A stretch of 64,000 nt of DNA from Neurospora tetrasperma FGSC 2508 (lineage: Eukaryota; Ascomycota; Sordariomycetes; Sordariales; Sordariaceae), in NCBI RefSeq assembly GCF_000213175.1, contig NW_009799101.1, positions 3,175,236-3,239,235 of the forward strand. Reading direction: 5' to 3'. The notes beneath the pieces are model-generated. The model saw only the letters and a program-made list of their open reading frames with translations, did not search any database and was not told the origin of the DNA. Of the stretch, positions 21,925 through 32,994 are shown piece by piece. Position numbers and translations under genes: made by a program. How positions within the stretch are numbered: the stretch's first letter is position 1; each line of letters begins with the position of its first letter.

Positions 21925-24900
21925 ATGGAGGCTAGAGCTCTGGTAATGCCCAACACCCTCTAGATCATGTCTCTACCTACATGAGATTTACATCTAACTT
22001 TTGCAAGGAACACGAGCGCCGTCTCGCCGAATCCCATGGCCAAGAAGCACTCAAACATGCCATTGCGGCCGCCGAGATTTACATGCGCGCAGCCGGAAAA
22101 GCCGCCAACCCCAAAGACCGCAACCGCCTACAGCGAAAATGTAGCGACCTTATAGCCCTTGGCGAACGACTCAAAGCCAATGCAAAATCCGCCGCTACTT
22201 CTGCCCGCTCGCCAGTGCCCGAATCGACGCGGACCCTGACCATTGCCGAGAAAACTCTTCTTCTAAAATCATCCAAGTTGCATGGCAATATCTTTCCACC
22301 GTGGGAGAAGACACCAGCTTCGGATGAGTTTGCCGCCTCAAAGGCAGCTGATGGGTGCTATACGTATGTTATGACAAATTGTGGGATATGAAATGGCCTT
22401 GTCTCACTGTTCCACAGGGACCATTCACCCTTTACTCTCTCCCCTGAGCAGCAAGACATATTTGCCGGCTGGAAGAGGCCACATGAGATTTTCATGGATG
22501 TGCCGGAACGCGGGGCAGACGTCTTCATGACTGCGACTGAAAGCATTGATCTCGGTCAGGATTTGGCAACCGATTGCTCGGTCGTAGCAAGCTTGTGTGC
22601 TGCTGTCCGGCAATTCGGCCCCAGAACAGGCTCGGTAAGAGCACAGGACCGCCTTTTCTGTGACACATATGCAGTCTCACTAACACAGACCAGTTGCTTT
22701 CCTCTCTCATGTATCCTTATGACGACGACGTCAAACGACCAGCCGTATCACAAAATGGCAAGTACATCTTTCGCATGTACTTCAATGGCTGCTGGCGCAA
22801 GGTGCTCATAGACGACCGTCTTCCGACCTCTTCCTCCGAGCGCACGCTTTATGTAGTGGACCGACGCAATCCATATCTGATCTGGCCGGCATTGATCGAG
22901 AAAGCCTACTTGAAGATTCGAGGCGGCTATGACTTTCCTGGCAGCAACTCTGGCACGGACTTACACGCTCTTACCGGTTGGATTCCGGAGCAAATATTTC
23001 TTCAAACGTGAGAAACACTCCCTTTCGTTGCGTCCATAGCCGTTAAGATGCTAAGTGAAATTGACAGCGATGACATCGAGCTGAATGAGACATGGAGCCG
23101 TATCAAGACAGCGTACGAACAAGGCAACGCGCTAGTGACACTCGGTACCGGCAAACTCTCCCGTGAGGAAGAGCGAACCCTCGGCCTGGTTAGAGAGCAC
23201 GACTACGCAGTACTTGACCTTCGAAACGACGGAAACAACCGACTCTTTCTAGTGAAGAACCCATGGCGGGACAGCTTGGTATGGACGGGTGTAGGATCAA
23301 CTGCCACCTCGAGCACCGACAGGAGCGGATCCCCAGAAGAGAGCATGTCCAACACCTTCTGGATGACCTTTGAGGATGTCCTCCAACACTTCGACTCACT
23401 CTACGTCAACTGGAGTCCTTCCCTCTTCCGGTTCCGTCAAGACCACCACTTTACATGGACAATCCCTCCAAAAGCCGAAGAGCTGGTCTTCACCCAAAAC
23501 CCACAATACAGCATTCTCTCCCACACCGGCAGCCCAGTCTGGGTCCTCCTCAACCGGCACTGGCAAGACTCCGAACTCGACATCCTCCGCGAACGCAAGC
23601 AAGAACACGACTTCCACCAGCCCCTAAAATCCCTTGGCTACATGTCCCTCTCCCTCTTTGCCTCCCACCCGCCCGGTACGCGCATCCCCCTCTCCGAAGG
23701 CTCCCACCACGCCCTGCACCAAGGTCCCTACGTCGACAGCCCCAACACGCTCCTCCGCTACTCTCCCACGCCCGGCGTTGCCCAAACCCTCGTTATTGCT
23801 CAATCCGACCTCCCGCTCCCTTCCTACTCCTTCACCCTCTCCTTCTTCTCTAACTCGCCCTTAACCATCTCCCCGGCCTCCGACCCGCTTCCCTATAACG
23901 AAACCATCACGGGGGCCTGGACCCGCCGCACAGCCGGCGGCTCAACGGTCTACCCATCCTACGTCACCAACCCGCAATACGCCCTCACGCTCACCCGCCC
24001 TTCTCCCTTGTCTCTGGTCCTCAGCACCGAGAGGGCTGACAACCTCCCCGTGCACATTGCGGTCCTCTACTCCAACGGCGGACAACGCGTCACGGCCGTC
24101 GTGGGGCGGGATCTCATTTGTTCGAGCGCCGAGTATCAAAGGGGGTGCACGTTTGCTTCTACGCTACCTTCTTCCAACACTTCCAACACCTCCGTGGCAT
24201 CCAACAACCACGGACACACCTCCTCCCTCATCGACCCGGGTACCTACACTATAGTCCTCTCCACCTACGAGCCCGGGCAAACAGGCCGGTACTCCCTCCG
24301 CGTCAGCGCCGCTTGCCCATTCACTGTCGAGCCGATCCTATCGGACGCAGCAGGGCGTTTACGCACGCCCGCTCCCTCGCCTGCCACCGTCCGCCAAGGC
24401 GAGGGAAGGGTCCGCGCCCGCGTCGACGTCGCCAGACTCACCCGTGCCAGCGTATTAGCGCGATCTGTCAAGACGGGATCTACTACGCAAAAGACGGCCA
24501 TGGTGAGAGTAGCCCTCGAACTAGGTACTATCGAAGGACGAAAGCGAGTATTAGCCAGCACGGCTTCAGGAGGCGGGGGCGAGTTGGCGGCTAGTCTCAG
24601 TAATCTCAGTCTTTCGGAGAGGCTCGGAGGGATCGGAGGGATTGGAGCTGGACATATACATGGGGGGCAGGGTACCACTGAAGGGGATGGATACAGCGCC
24701 AAGGGGGAGTTTGCGGATGCCAGTCTTGGTTTAAGAACGAAGGAGGTGGATTTGGATCCGGATGTGATTAGGGTGTATGGAGGATTGTGGTTGGTTGTTG
24801 AACAAATCGGTGGTGGTGGTCAGGGTCATGTAACTGAGGGGAGTGATGATGATGGTGGTGGTGGTGGTGGTGGTGGTGGCGGCGGAGTGCATGTTGAAAT

Positions 24901-24955
24901 TTCGAGTGATGGGGTAGTGAGTATTGGGGAGTGGGAGGCTGCTAATGAGGATTAA
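21925..24955 (+). CDS. palB: Calpain-like cysteine protease PalB/Rim13
   Basis: PalB/Rim13 acts at endosome or ESCRT-III sites in the ambient-pH pathway and makes the first cut in the PacC/Rim101 transcription factor. Five exons, 21925-21942, 22008-22363, 22418-22634, 22694-23007 and 23068-24955, give 930 residues. All four introns (65, 54, 59 and 60 bp) keep frame. The N-terminus is an MIT domain (about residues 1-75, ALKHAIAAAEIYMRAAGKA) for ESCRT binding. The calpain triad is intact: Cys178 in ATDCSVVASL, His346 in REHDYAVLDL and Asn366 in LVKNPWRD. The C-terminal half holds the diverged C2-like domains of the family. Near the end is a run of 11 Gly from a GGT microsatellite. The start is the ATG at 21925, giving MEARAL as in PalB homologues; an ATG at 21981 lies inside intron 1 and is not chosen. 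Confidence 0.95.
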
Positions 24956-26212
24956 TGACTAGAGGTACCTTCATAGAACCTAAGAGGTTTGTTTACATCG
25001 GAGTGGGATTTTGATTGGAGGTGGATATTGGGAGATTATCTTCTTTCAAATACCACGCTCTCAGCACGCTCTAGAGAGTGTTGTAAAGGAAAATTCATGG
25101 CTTCTCATTTGGTGATGATCAGCGGTCATGATAATCTCCGTCTGTGTGTGATCTGATATTCCGGATGAAACAGCATTGTCTATTCCTAGAGCATTGTTGC
25201 GTACATTAGGAAGTGTTGGCGCCCGCACAATACATAAGGAACCGCTCGTCAATTTCTTTTTCTAGTTTTTCTTCTTTTTTCTCTTGGTTTGCATATTCTC
25301 TTGGGTCTAACTATTCTCGCTACAATTACCAAACACGGATAAACAGTTCCAGAGCCACTGTCGCGTCCCATACTTCAAGATCTGCTACCAACAAAGGGTA
25401 ATTGATCGTAACTGGGAACTGCTAGGTAGCGAAACAAGCAAGATGACATGAAAATCCTTCTCCATCTGCCAAGATTTCATCCTCCGCCTAGGTTCTGGGT
25501 GTTTTCTTGACATCGTCACGCTTCCCCCGCTCTCCTGCTTTTGGGCGCTCATACGCTATGAATCCATATGCTAATCAAACACAATCTCACAGCGATGGTT
25601 TCTCTTTAGCAAACGCCAGCGTGGGAAGGTGCTCGGCACTGCCCATTGATCCTATCGTGCCCGTCTTGATGTCCTTCTGGTGGTAATTGTTATGATCATT
25701 GTCGATATTATTGCTGCCGCGTCCGTCGTCCGCCTCGATCATCCCTGTGAAGCCATCGTCTTACCCTCGAGCGGGAGCACCTCGCGCGCGTACTCCTCTG
25801 ATCCTCTTGAGCCTTCCCACAGCTCAAGGGGACTGCATGTTCGAGCTCAAAGGTGGGATCTCAGCTTGCTTGTTGTTCGCATGATGTTTTCCTTCCCATG
25901 CTCGTGAGATTGATAAGTGAACTGGTATGAGAGCTTCATGGGTCTTGAGATGCCGCCAGGTACCGGATGCGCAATATGCAGTAACTCAACAAAAGAAAGA
26001 CTGGACGGGTTTGTATGTGTAGTTAAAACCCTCGCTTTGTTTGGTGTGGTATTTTCGATGGCAGAGTAACTGGTTGCGGGATATGTTCATTTCTCGAAGT
26101 TGATGTTGTGAGCAGAAATGTCGTTGTCGTTAAGGAGGGCAATCTCGCAAATATGCACAATACTTGAAACAAGCCAACACATTTCAGTGAGGGAACCGGA
26201 TCAAAGTGGATC
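24956..26212. other. Convergent intergenic region
   Basis: The gap lies between the 3' ends of palB and the RGG-protein gene, so it should hold two 3' UTRs. No gene is supported. Confidence 0.4.
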
Positions 26213-27644
26213 CTAAAGCTCCTCCTCATCTTCAGCCTCCTGGAAACCATTCTGGAAAGAGGAATGACCGCCGTTGAAGCCTAAGGGTTCAATCTGGGTG
26301 GGATGCGGAACGTATCGCATGGTGACTCGCTCAGAATCGAGGTTCATCAAGTCACCCGTAGAGTTGGACGTAGTGTTAGGCACGGCACCTGTGAACAGTT
26401 GGTCCGCGTTAGTACGGCAATACATCAGACCCTCAAGAACATTGGGTTTACTCACCTCCAGTATTCCGCGGGACTGAGGTCTGGTTGTTGAAAGCGTCCC
26501 TGTGTTTTGCTGTGGACGGCGTGATGATTACTGCCGCAGAAGCGCCTTGATGAGGACTATTCGCGCTGGGACCGGTATTGGTGACTTGCTGTAAGACTCC
26601 TGTAGGATACCCGCTAGCAGAATTGACATGAAGCTTTGCGGCGTTGGCCTTCATCATGGCAATCAGCTTGGTCAATTCTGCGAGAGTCGCCTCTCCCTCT
26701 TCGATCTCGCGAAGGAGCTGCTGCTGTCGCTCTTGCTCTTCACGTTCACGAAGGAGCGCAGCATGCTCGAGCTCTTGGACATTGACATTCTGGGAGTCGA
26801 TTAGAGCCACTTCGTCCGAGACCTCAACGTTGACTTCATCACTAGCCTTGATTTGAGCCTCTGCTTCCTCGTTAGGGTTGGTCTCGTTCTTGGTCTCTAG
26901 GTTGACAGTGCTGGGCTCGTCCTGAAGGTGACTGGTAGCCGCACTTGAGGTCTCTTTGGGCTGCTGTGGGTAATTCTCTTGCAAGCTGAATGAGCTCGGC
27001 TTCGGTACCTTACTTGTTTCCTTCTTCTCGTATTCTTCCTGGTAATACCTAACCTCACCAACTGGGGCTGGGGTATCGTCGTTGAAGAATGCAAGCACGG
27101 CATCGTCTTCATCTTGAGATGCAAATTTCCTTACCCCAAAACGTCTTCCCCTTGTCGCACGAGCTTGAACTTTGGAGGCGGTGGCTTTAGGGGCAGCTAT
27201 AACGAATGAGTAGGGATATACATAAAAAGTTTAATTGATGAACATACCTTGCGGGGCAAAAAAAGAGCCACCGACACCGGATGGGGTTACAGCTGGAGTA
27301 AATCCGCTGTTGGCGGAAGGGGGTGCCACAATAGGAATGGCAAATGGGCGAACTTTGACATTCTGAGGAGTGTAAGCGGGCGTGGCAGGGAGATGGCTCT
27401 CGCTCTGTTCTTGCTCGAAGGCCGCGGGCTGGAGAAGAGAGCCTCCGCGGCCTCTTCCACCTCGACCTCCACGAGAAGAATGGGTAATAGGAGGGGTGGA
27501 GGGAGAATCTCCATGATCGCGACCGCCTCTGCCTCTGTTGCGAGCTGGGCGGCGACTCTTCTGACGGTTGCCACCTTTCGTAGCTTCTGCTTGAAAGGCG
27601 CGCGCTTCTGCCAGTTGCTCCGCTAGCTCCTGGTCCGGAGTCAT
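26213..27644 (-). CDS. Unrecognised protein with N-terminal RGG-rich segment
   Basis: Three exons, 27248-27644, 26456-27196 and 26213-26388, give 437 residues. Introns are 51 bp (GTATGT...TTATAG) and 67 bp (GTGAGT, TACTAAC branch, TTCACAG). The start is the ATG of MTPDQELAEQLAEARAFQAE; a longer frame adds 16 residues from an upstream ATG at 27692. Residues about 30-75 are Arg/Gly-rich (RNRGRGGRD, SSRGGRGGRGRGG), a composition common in RNA-binding or methylated proteins. A Glu/Gln-rich coiled coil lies in the middle (LLREREEQERQQQLLREIEE). The C-terminus is acidic (EAEDEEEL). I do not recognise the family. An RNA-associated role is an inference from the RGG segment only. Confidence 0.8.
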
Positions 27645-28511
27645 GGTTGCTACTTGGTTATGACGCGACGTGTGGTGAGAGAGTGTCCACAAAGCGATAG
27701 TTGTTATCGAGGTGAGCGGGGTGATGGGGAGACTATCCGCAGTATTGTAGCAAGCTACCCGGAATGAGGAAGAGAAGTTTTGAATTGCTGCTGGTGGTGA
27801 TGACCTTCTAGGGGAAATGTCAGATGTGTAATGGAAGATGTTGACGAGTGGAAGAAACTCGAGAGGTGAACGTTATCAGCGGGTGTTTCAAGTTTTGGTG
27901 TGCCGTCTTAGGGTTCGCATGTTCCTGCTCAGCGTCACAGACGGGAAGGCGCGTACGAGAGAGTGATTGCGCCTCCCATTATCAGAAGGGTGTTCCTCCC
28001 TAGAACCCAAGGTCGGCTCGTCATCGGGGGGTCCTTATATCTTTTTCAGGTGTGTCTCGAAACAGGTTGTAAGCAAACATCATACAAGCTGTATCGATAG
28101 ATACATGACATATGACACAGGCTTCAAAAGATATCATTTGTAAAGCAATGGGGGAAAAAAAATAGGCCTTGAAACTAGCGGTTGGGTGGGCATTTATGGT
28201 CTTTCGTGGGCAGAGTATCGGCCAAGGAAGCCTGGCTCATTTTCCATCCGCTCTGGTAATTCATTCAGTCTCAACTCCCGCTCTCGAGCCTCAAATGAGC
28301 AAACACTCCATATTTTATTGGTGAGCCTGGTGTATCGAAGCTGCCTGACCGTTCTCGAGTCGTCTAAGCGGTATGCGGATTTCTACCGCGAAATCCAGGC
28401 AGAGCACAGTAGGAGTGAGCCGAACCAGCAACATATCCAGAGAAATGTCTCCCGGAAGCCATGCCGGTCGGACTTCAACAGACTTCTGATTGCTTGTGTT
28501 GCCTCCCACCA
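27645..28511 (-). promoter_or_regulatory. Promoter of the RGG-protein gene and 3' flank of pop3
   Basis: The 867-bp gap between two minus-strand genes. No coding signal is seen. Confidence 0.4.
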
Positions 28512-29397
28512 CTAGGAGCTCTTCGTCTTCTTGCTTCCGATTTTTGTTGGAACCGCCTCAATGTTCGTCTCCAAGAACTTTCCTGAATCAGCCTCCTGAA
28601 GCCAGGCTACCTCAATGGGAGCCACATGTTTCCTCACAAAGTCCACGAGGCCATTCCCTTGCGGTGCATCTGCTCTCAAAGCAATGCTCGACACTCTCGG
28701 AATACCGAGAGCTGTTGCTAGCCTTTCCTCGCAGGATTTGGAAAATCCAACCAGTCTCATCTTCTGCTCCGGTGACTGAGACTTGGAGGCCACTGCGACC
28801 ATTTGGGGGAAATGGCAATTGAACGCTGAGGACTGGCCTGAGCGCGCCACAAAAATGACGCTGTATGGAGCCTTCTTGCTGCCACTTGATATTTTCCTGT
28901 CATGCTCGCCACCTTTGGCTTCCTCCGCTTTCTCACTGACAGCGACAGCTGACAGATCTTGCAAGTTTCGTGAAATAGTGGAAAGACCCGCATCAACATA
29001 GGCAGCTATTTCTGGCGCGGGAGGCACCAAAGAAGTTTGGGCATCTCCTTGTTGTTCGACCAGCTTCCGCTTCCGCTTCCCCTTGGATGGGGTTACGAAG
29101 GCTTTTCGGTATTGGCCCAAAGGAGACAGGAGACTGTATCGTGATTGTTAGAAAATGATCATCGCTGCAGTGCCTTGGTAGACAGAGGAGCATTAGGCGA
29201 AGCTCTGGTTGACTTACTGACAAAGGAGTTCAAGGATGGCGTCCTGATCCTCTTGGCTGATTTGTGGCCTAGGCGAAACATACGAGTAAGCAAATGTCAT
29301 ACGTGAAATTCAGTGAATCTGCGTATGAGAGAGAAACCTACCATTCCACAGCGGAAAAGGGAGTGTCCAAACGGTGGACAATTTTTTTTCGGTCCAT
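28512..29397 (-). CDS. POP3: RNase P/RNase MRP subunit Pop3
   Basis: Pop3 is a protein subunit shared by nuclear RNase P (tRNA 5' maturation) and RNase MRP (rRNA processing), with an L7Ae-like fold. Three exons, 29342-29397, 29218-29268 and 28512-29133, give 242 residues. Introns are 73 bp (GTAGGT...GCCTAG) and 84 bp (GTAAGT...GATACAG). Splicing yields the family N-terminus KIVHRLDTPFSAVEWPQISQ, followed by EDQDAILELLC and then SPLGQYRKAFVTPSKGKRKR. Later conserved stretches are PEIAAYVDAGLSTISRNLQ, VIFVARSGQSSAFNCHFPQM, LVGFSKSCEERL and LGIPRVSSIALRADAP. Length fits fungal Pop3. The start ATG (29397) is the only one in the first exon. The identification rests on remembered similarity to fungal Pop3-like proteins. 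Confidence 0.85.
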
Positions 29398-32300
29398 TGT
29401 GGTCTCGCAGGCAAGGCAAACTACCTAGCTGTGCGATTGGGGATTTGGGCGAAGGCAAGCAAACTGTGACTTATAGTTTTGAAAACGAAGGCGCCTTCGA
29501 TAGAGGTAACCAAGAAGATGTGTTGTGAAAGCAGATATCGAGCCTGGTAGTGAGTGCTATGTTGCTTCAGTAGTAATCAGTGAAATCTTTTTGTCGTATT
29601 TTTCGGTATGTACCGAATCGTGCTAGAGAAACGTAACGGTAAGCGCGCGTAATTTGTAAATATGTAAGATTACCGCCAAGTGGGTAACCTGACGTTATCC
29701 GTAGGGCTGGTGGAAAGTTAGTCGGCGCTGTCCCGTCCCGTCGTCCCGCAGGTCCCGTCGGTTTTTAGAGTTCCGCACCGTGATCATCCAAAGTGGACAC
29801 ATTTGGGTCGGGTGGTCAAGTAAGTATGCTACGGTGCATCTTCTGCACTACGCCACCTATTTCTCACAAATGTGCGGTGTCTGTCTGGCAGATAGCGCGG
29901 GTGCAAGTCTGATGAGCCGCTCGGCTTTGGCGCGGAAGCTCAAGGTACTTTAGCTGAGACAGGGGCATGGAATCGTACATACATGTGTGTCTGAGATCCA
30001 CGATCCATTCGTCTCCACCACCACCACTCTTCCGGGCACCGTGGGAGCATGTCCGGTTCATGAGCCAGGGACAGGGCACATGTTTTCTTGGGGCCTGGGT
30101 GACGTCCTGTCACTCGGTTCTGATTACGGAGGGATACCTACATCAACCAGAAAGGCGTGCGGTGCAAAGCATAGCAGGTCAGGGCTTCAATATTACAGGT
30201 TAAGGCAATGGTGAAACTAACTGCACAGTAGAGATATTTTCATATCTTTTTCCCTACCGCAAAGACTCGAGTTATCCAGAATTCATGTCGTGCGGAAAAC
30301 ACAGGGTTCAAGGTTTGCGAGATGTATTTGGCGGCTTCTAAGAAACACACCCATGATTAATTGTCAACCACCTCAACCCTGCAGCTTGGACTCTAATAAC
30401 CTGAACGACTCGGCTCAATGTTGGACAAAGTTGTTGAGAAACAATATATCGTCAGTTTGAAAATGCGTTCGAAACCAAGGCCCATGGATCACTTTTCATC
30501 GAGACCTGTGTGGCGGCACAGCTTGCTGCGACTTCGGGCACATCGACTTGACGCGCGCGAAGGGAATCGAAGGTCATTTGAAGCAGAGCAATTAGAGGTA
30601 GGCAACGGGTATCTAGGTGAGGGCTATTTCCACTCCCTGGGGTGTTTGTCTACGTAGGTATCAACGTCATTCAGCACTTTACAGCCTCTTACGGCCTCGT
30701 GTGCATCGTAGGGCGTAGTTGCGTAGAGGTAGAAGCAATAGAGCCTCATGAAAACATTTGGTTCTCACCAATGCTGCTGTTGCTAACTAGCTGCATACGT
30801 ATCCCTACATGTTTTTGTTCTAGCCGTTCTAACAAAGTGACAAAGTGAAAGTTGATGATGAGGGACGGGAGGTACTTCACTTTAGTTCAAGTTGTTGTCT
30901 TCAGACACTTCTAGCTACCTTACCTACCTTGAAGAACGATGTCTGGGCGTCCGGTCACTCAGAAGACGCCCTGAAAATACTGCGTAATACATATGGACCC
31001 CGCCATTTTGCTCAAAGATACCCCACCAGGGCGGAGTCACGGCGGGTGTACCCCGGCACCTGCCAACCCTACCTAAACGCGCCTCCGCCAGAACCACCTG
31101 GCACACTCTTTCCTAAAATTCGACTTCCCACTTTGACAGCTCGCTTCTTCCCTCTCGAGATTGGTTACGGTAGGTAGTGTATCGATCTTTCCATCCGTCC
31201 ACAGACACCCGCACTGCGCTTGGCCTCTGGATGCTCATTGCGACTTAATCCTTGCCCGTGGTGTGTACCTACTTTCCACTTGCTACCTTGACACCTCGGT
31301 CATATCTGCTACTACCTAGAGGTACTTATTACCAGACGACGTCAAACGCGACCTCTTCTTCACCTACTTACTTCCTTGTAGTGGTAGTTTTGGTTGATGT
31401 CAACGACTTGTCCGCCCTTCACTTGTTGCTCCACCTCGCGCCTCTTCCGTCTTGTGTGTGACACGCTTCAAAGTCGGAACCACCAACGTCGACGAGGAAG
31501 TCTCGTGGAACTTACGCACAGAACTCACGGCGGGAATCACCAAATCACCGCCTTCCGGTACGTATCCTTCTTTGTTCGATCCTTGCTTTGGGTCCCGTTT
31601 TCACTCGTCGCTTCAACCTCGATTGAGGTTGCGCGTGGTCAACAACAACTTGAAGCCTCCCTCCATCACAATCCCAGTCAATCTTGATTCTCCGAGGCTC
31701 TCCACAATAGGCCGACAACCTACATCAAGAGGTGTAGGCAACCCCCTGGTAAATATAGGGGGACGGGCGACAAGTGCAAAAGCACAGCAGCTGGCCTGTA
31801 GTTTGCCTTTGAGGTTGCTTTGACATTGACTGGTGATTGGATGGAAGCTAGTGCACATTCACATGGTTGCACCTGCAAAAGACCCCCTGTTTGGCAACCG
31901 AAGCAACCGGCTATCTTACCTCTAGTCCTGCCTACCAAAGCCCAGGTACCTTGCCTGCCTCCCTGCTAGAGGTACACTACCTCTACACTTTCAGCCCAAA
32001 GTGCAAAGTCGGGCACTTGGGTGGAACAAGCCGTCCCACCGGCTCGGGCTGTGCCTACCATTCACTCCTCCACTGTAGCAGCACCGGAGCCGCCTCCCCC
32101 ACCTGCAAGGTAGCTCCCGTCATTATCAATGAACCCCTCCCGATGCTGTTTATCCACACCCCCTGGCTCCCCTCCCCCGCCAGTACCTTTTTCTTCCACT
32201 CGAGCACAGCTTCCACCTGCCTTCCATTTCTCCCCCACCTACCACAACTACCTCGACTCGACCTCTCAATTTGCATCTGACATCGATTCATCTATCGAGA

Positions 32301-32994
32301 TCTATCCACATCGATCCCGACAGACACTGACCCGCCATCTGTTTAGTCACATCAACGAACCACGCGCAATCAGGGCACGGAACTGAAGCGTGCTTGCAAC
32401 TGATTTCAGGCATTTCCCCTCGGCTTTCTTTGCACCACAACAAGCACCACGGCACGTACTACAACTTGAACAAAGAGTCGCGCCTTCCAATCTGGCCGTC
32501 CTCTCTCTCTCTCCCTCCCCCCCCTTTGCCCACCACCCGTCCAGTGGTTCGGCAACACACAACGAAGTAACATACTTTGCTTTGCATAGCCTCTTCATTT
32601 CATCACACGCCCCGCCTCGAAAGCTTCTTGCAGTGAAAGCACATTGGTGTTTTAACATCATTGACAGGCAGCCTTACGCCTATTTCCACCGCAGTCCGCT
32701 ATCGACTTCCACTTCTACCCGTCATCCATCTTCACTGACTTCCCAGCCGGCGTTCCCTAGCCCCAGGCCGTCCTTCCTGAAGTTGCTGCACTCTTCAGCT
32801 TCGTGCTGCCCGCTCCGGCAGCCATCCGTGCTTCTCTGGCCCGTTGCATTCCCATCTCCAAGCAAGGAGACTTCAAGTTCATCCATACATGCTAAAGACT
32901 AGGATACTTGGAAGCCACCGCCGAGGTTCCTCGACCGGAGCCCAGCAATCGGAGCCGACCATCACTACCCGCAGCTCCCCTCTGCATAATACAG
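29398..32994. promoter_or_regulatory. Divergent intergenic region, pop3 to ubiquitin protease
   Basis: A 3.6-kb gap upstream of both flanking genes. About 31200-32990 is C/T-rich and contains many short plus-strand open frames, as in long fungal leaders. TACCTA or GGTAGGTA motifs recur between 30640 and 32060. An upstream ATG at 32889 opens a frame that runs past the protease start (stop at 33026). No gene is supported. Confidence 0.4.
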
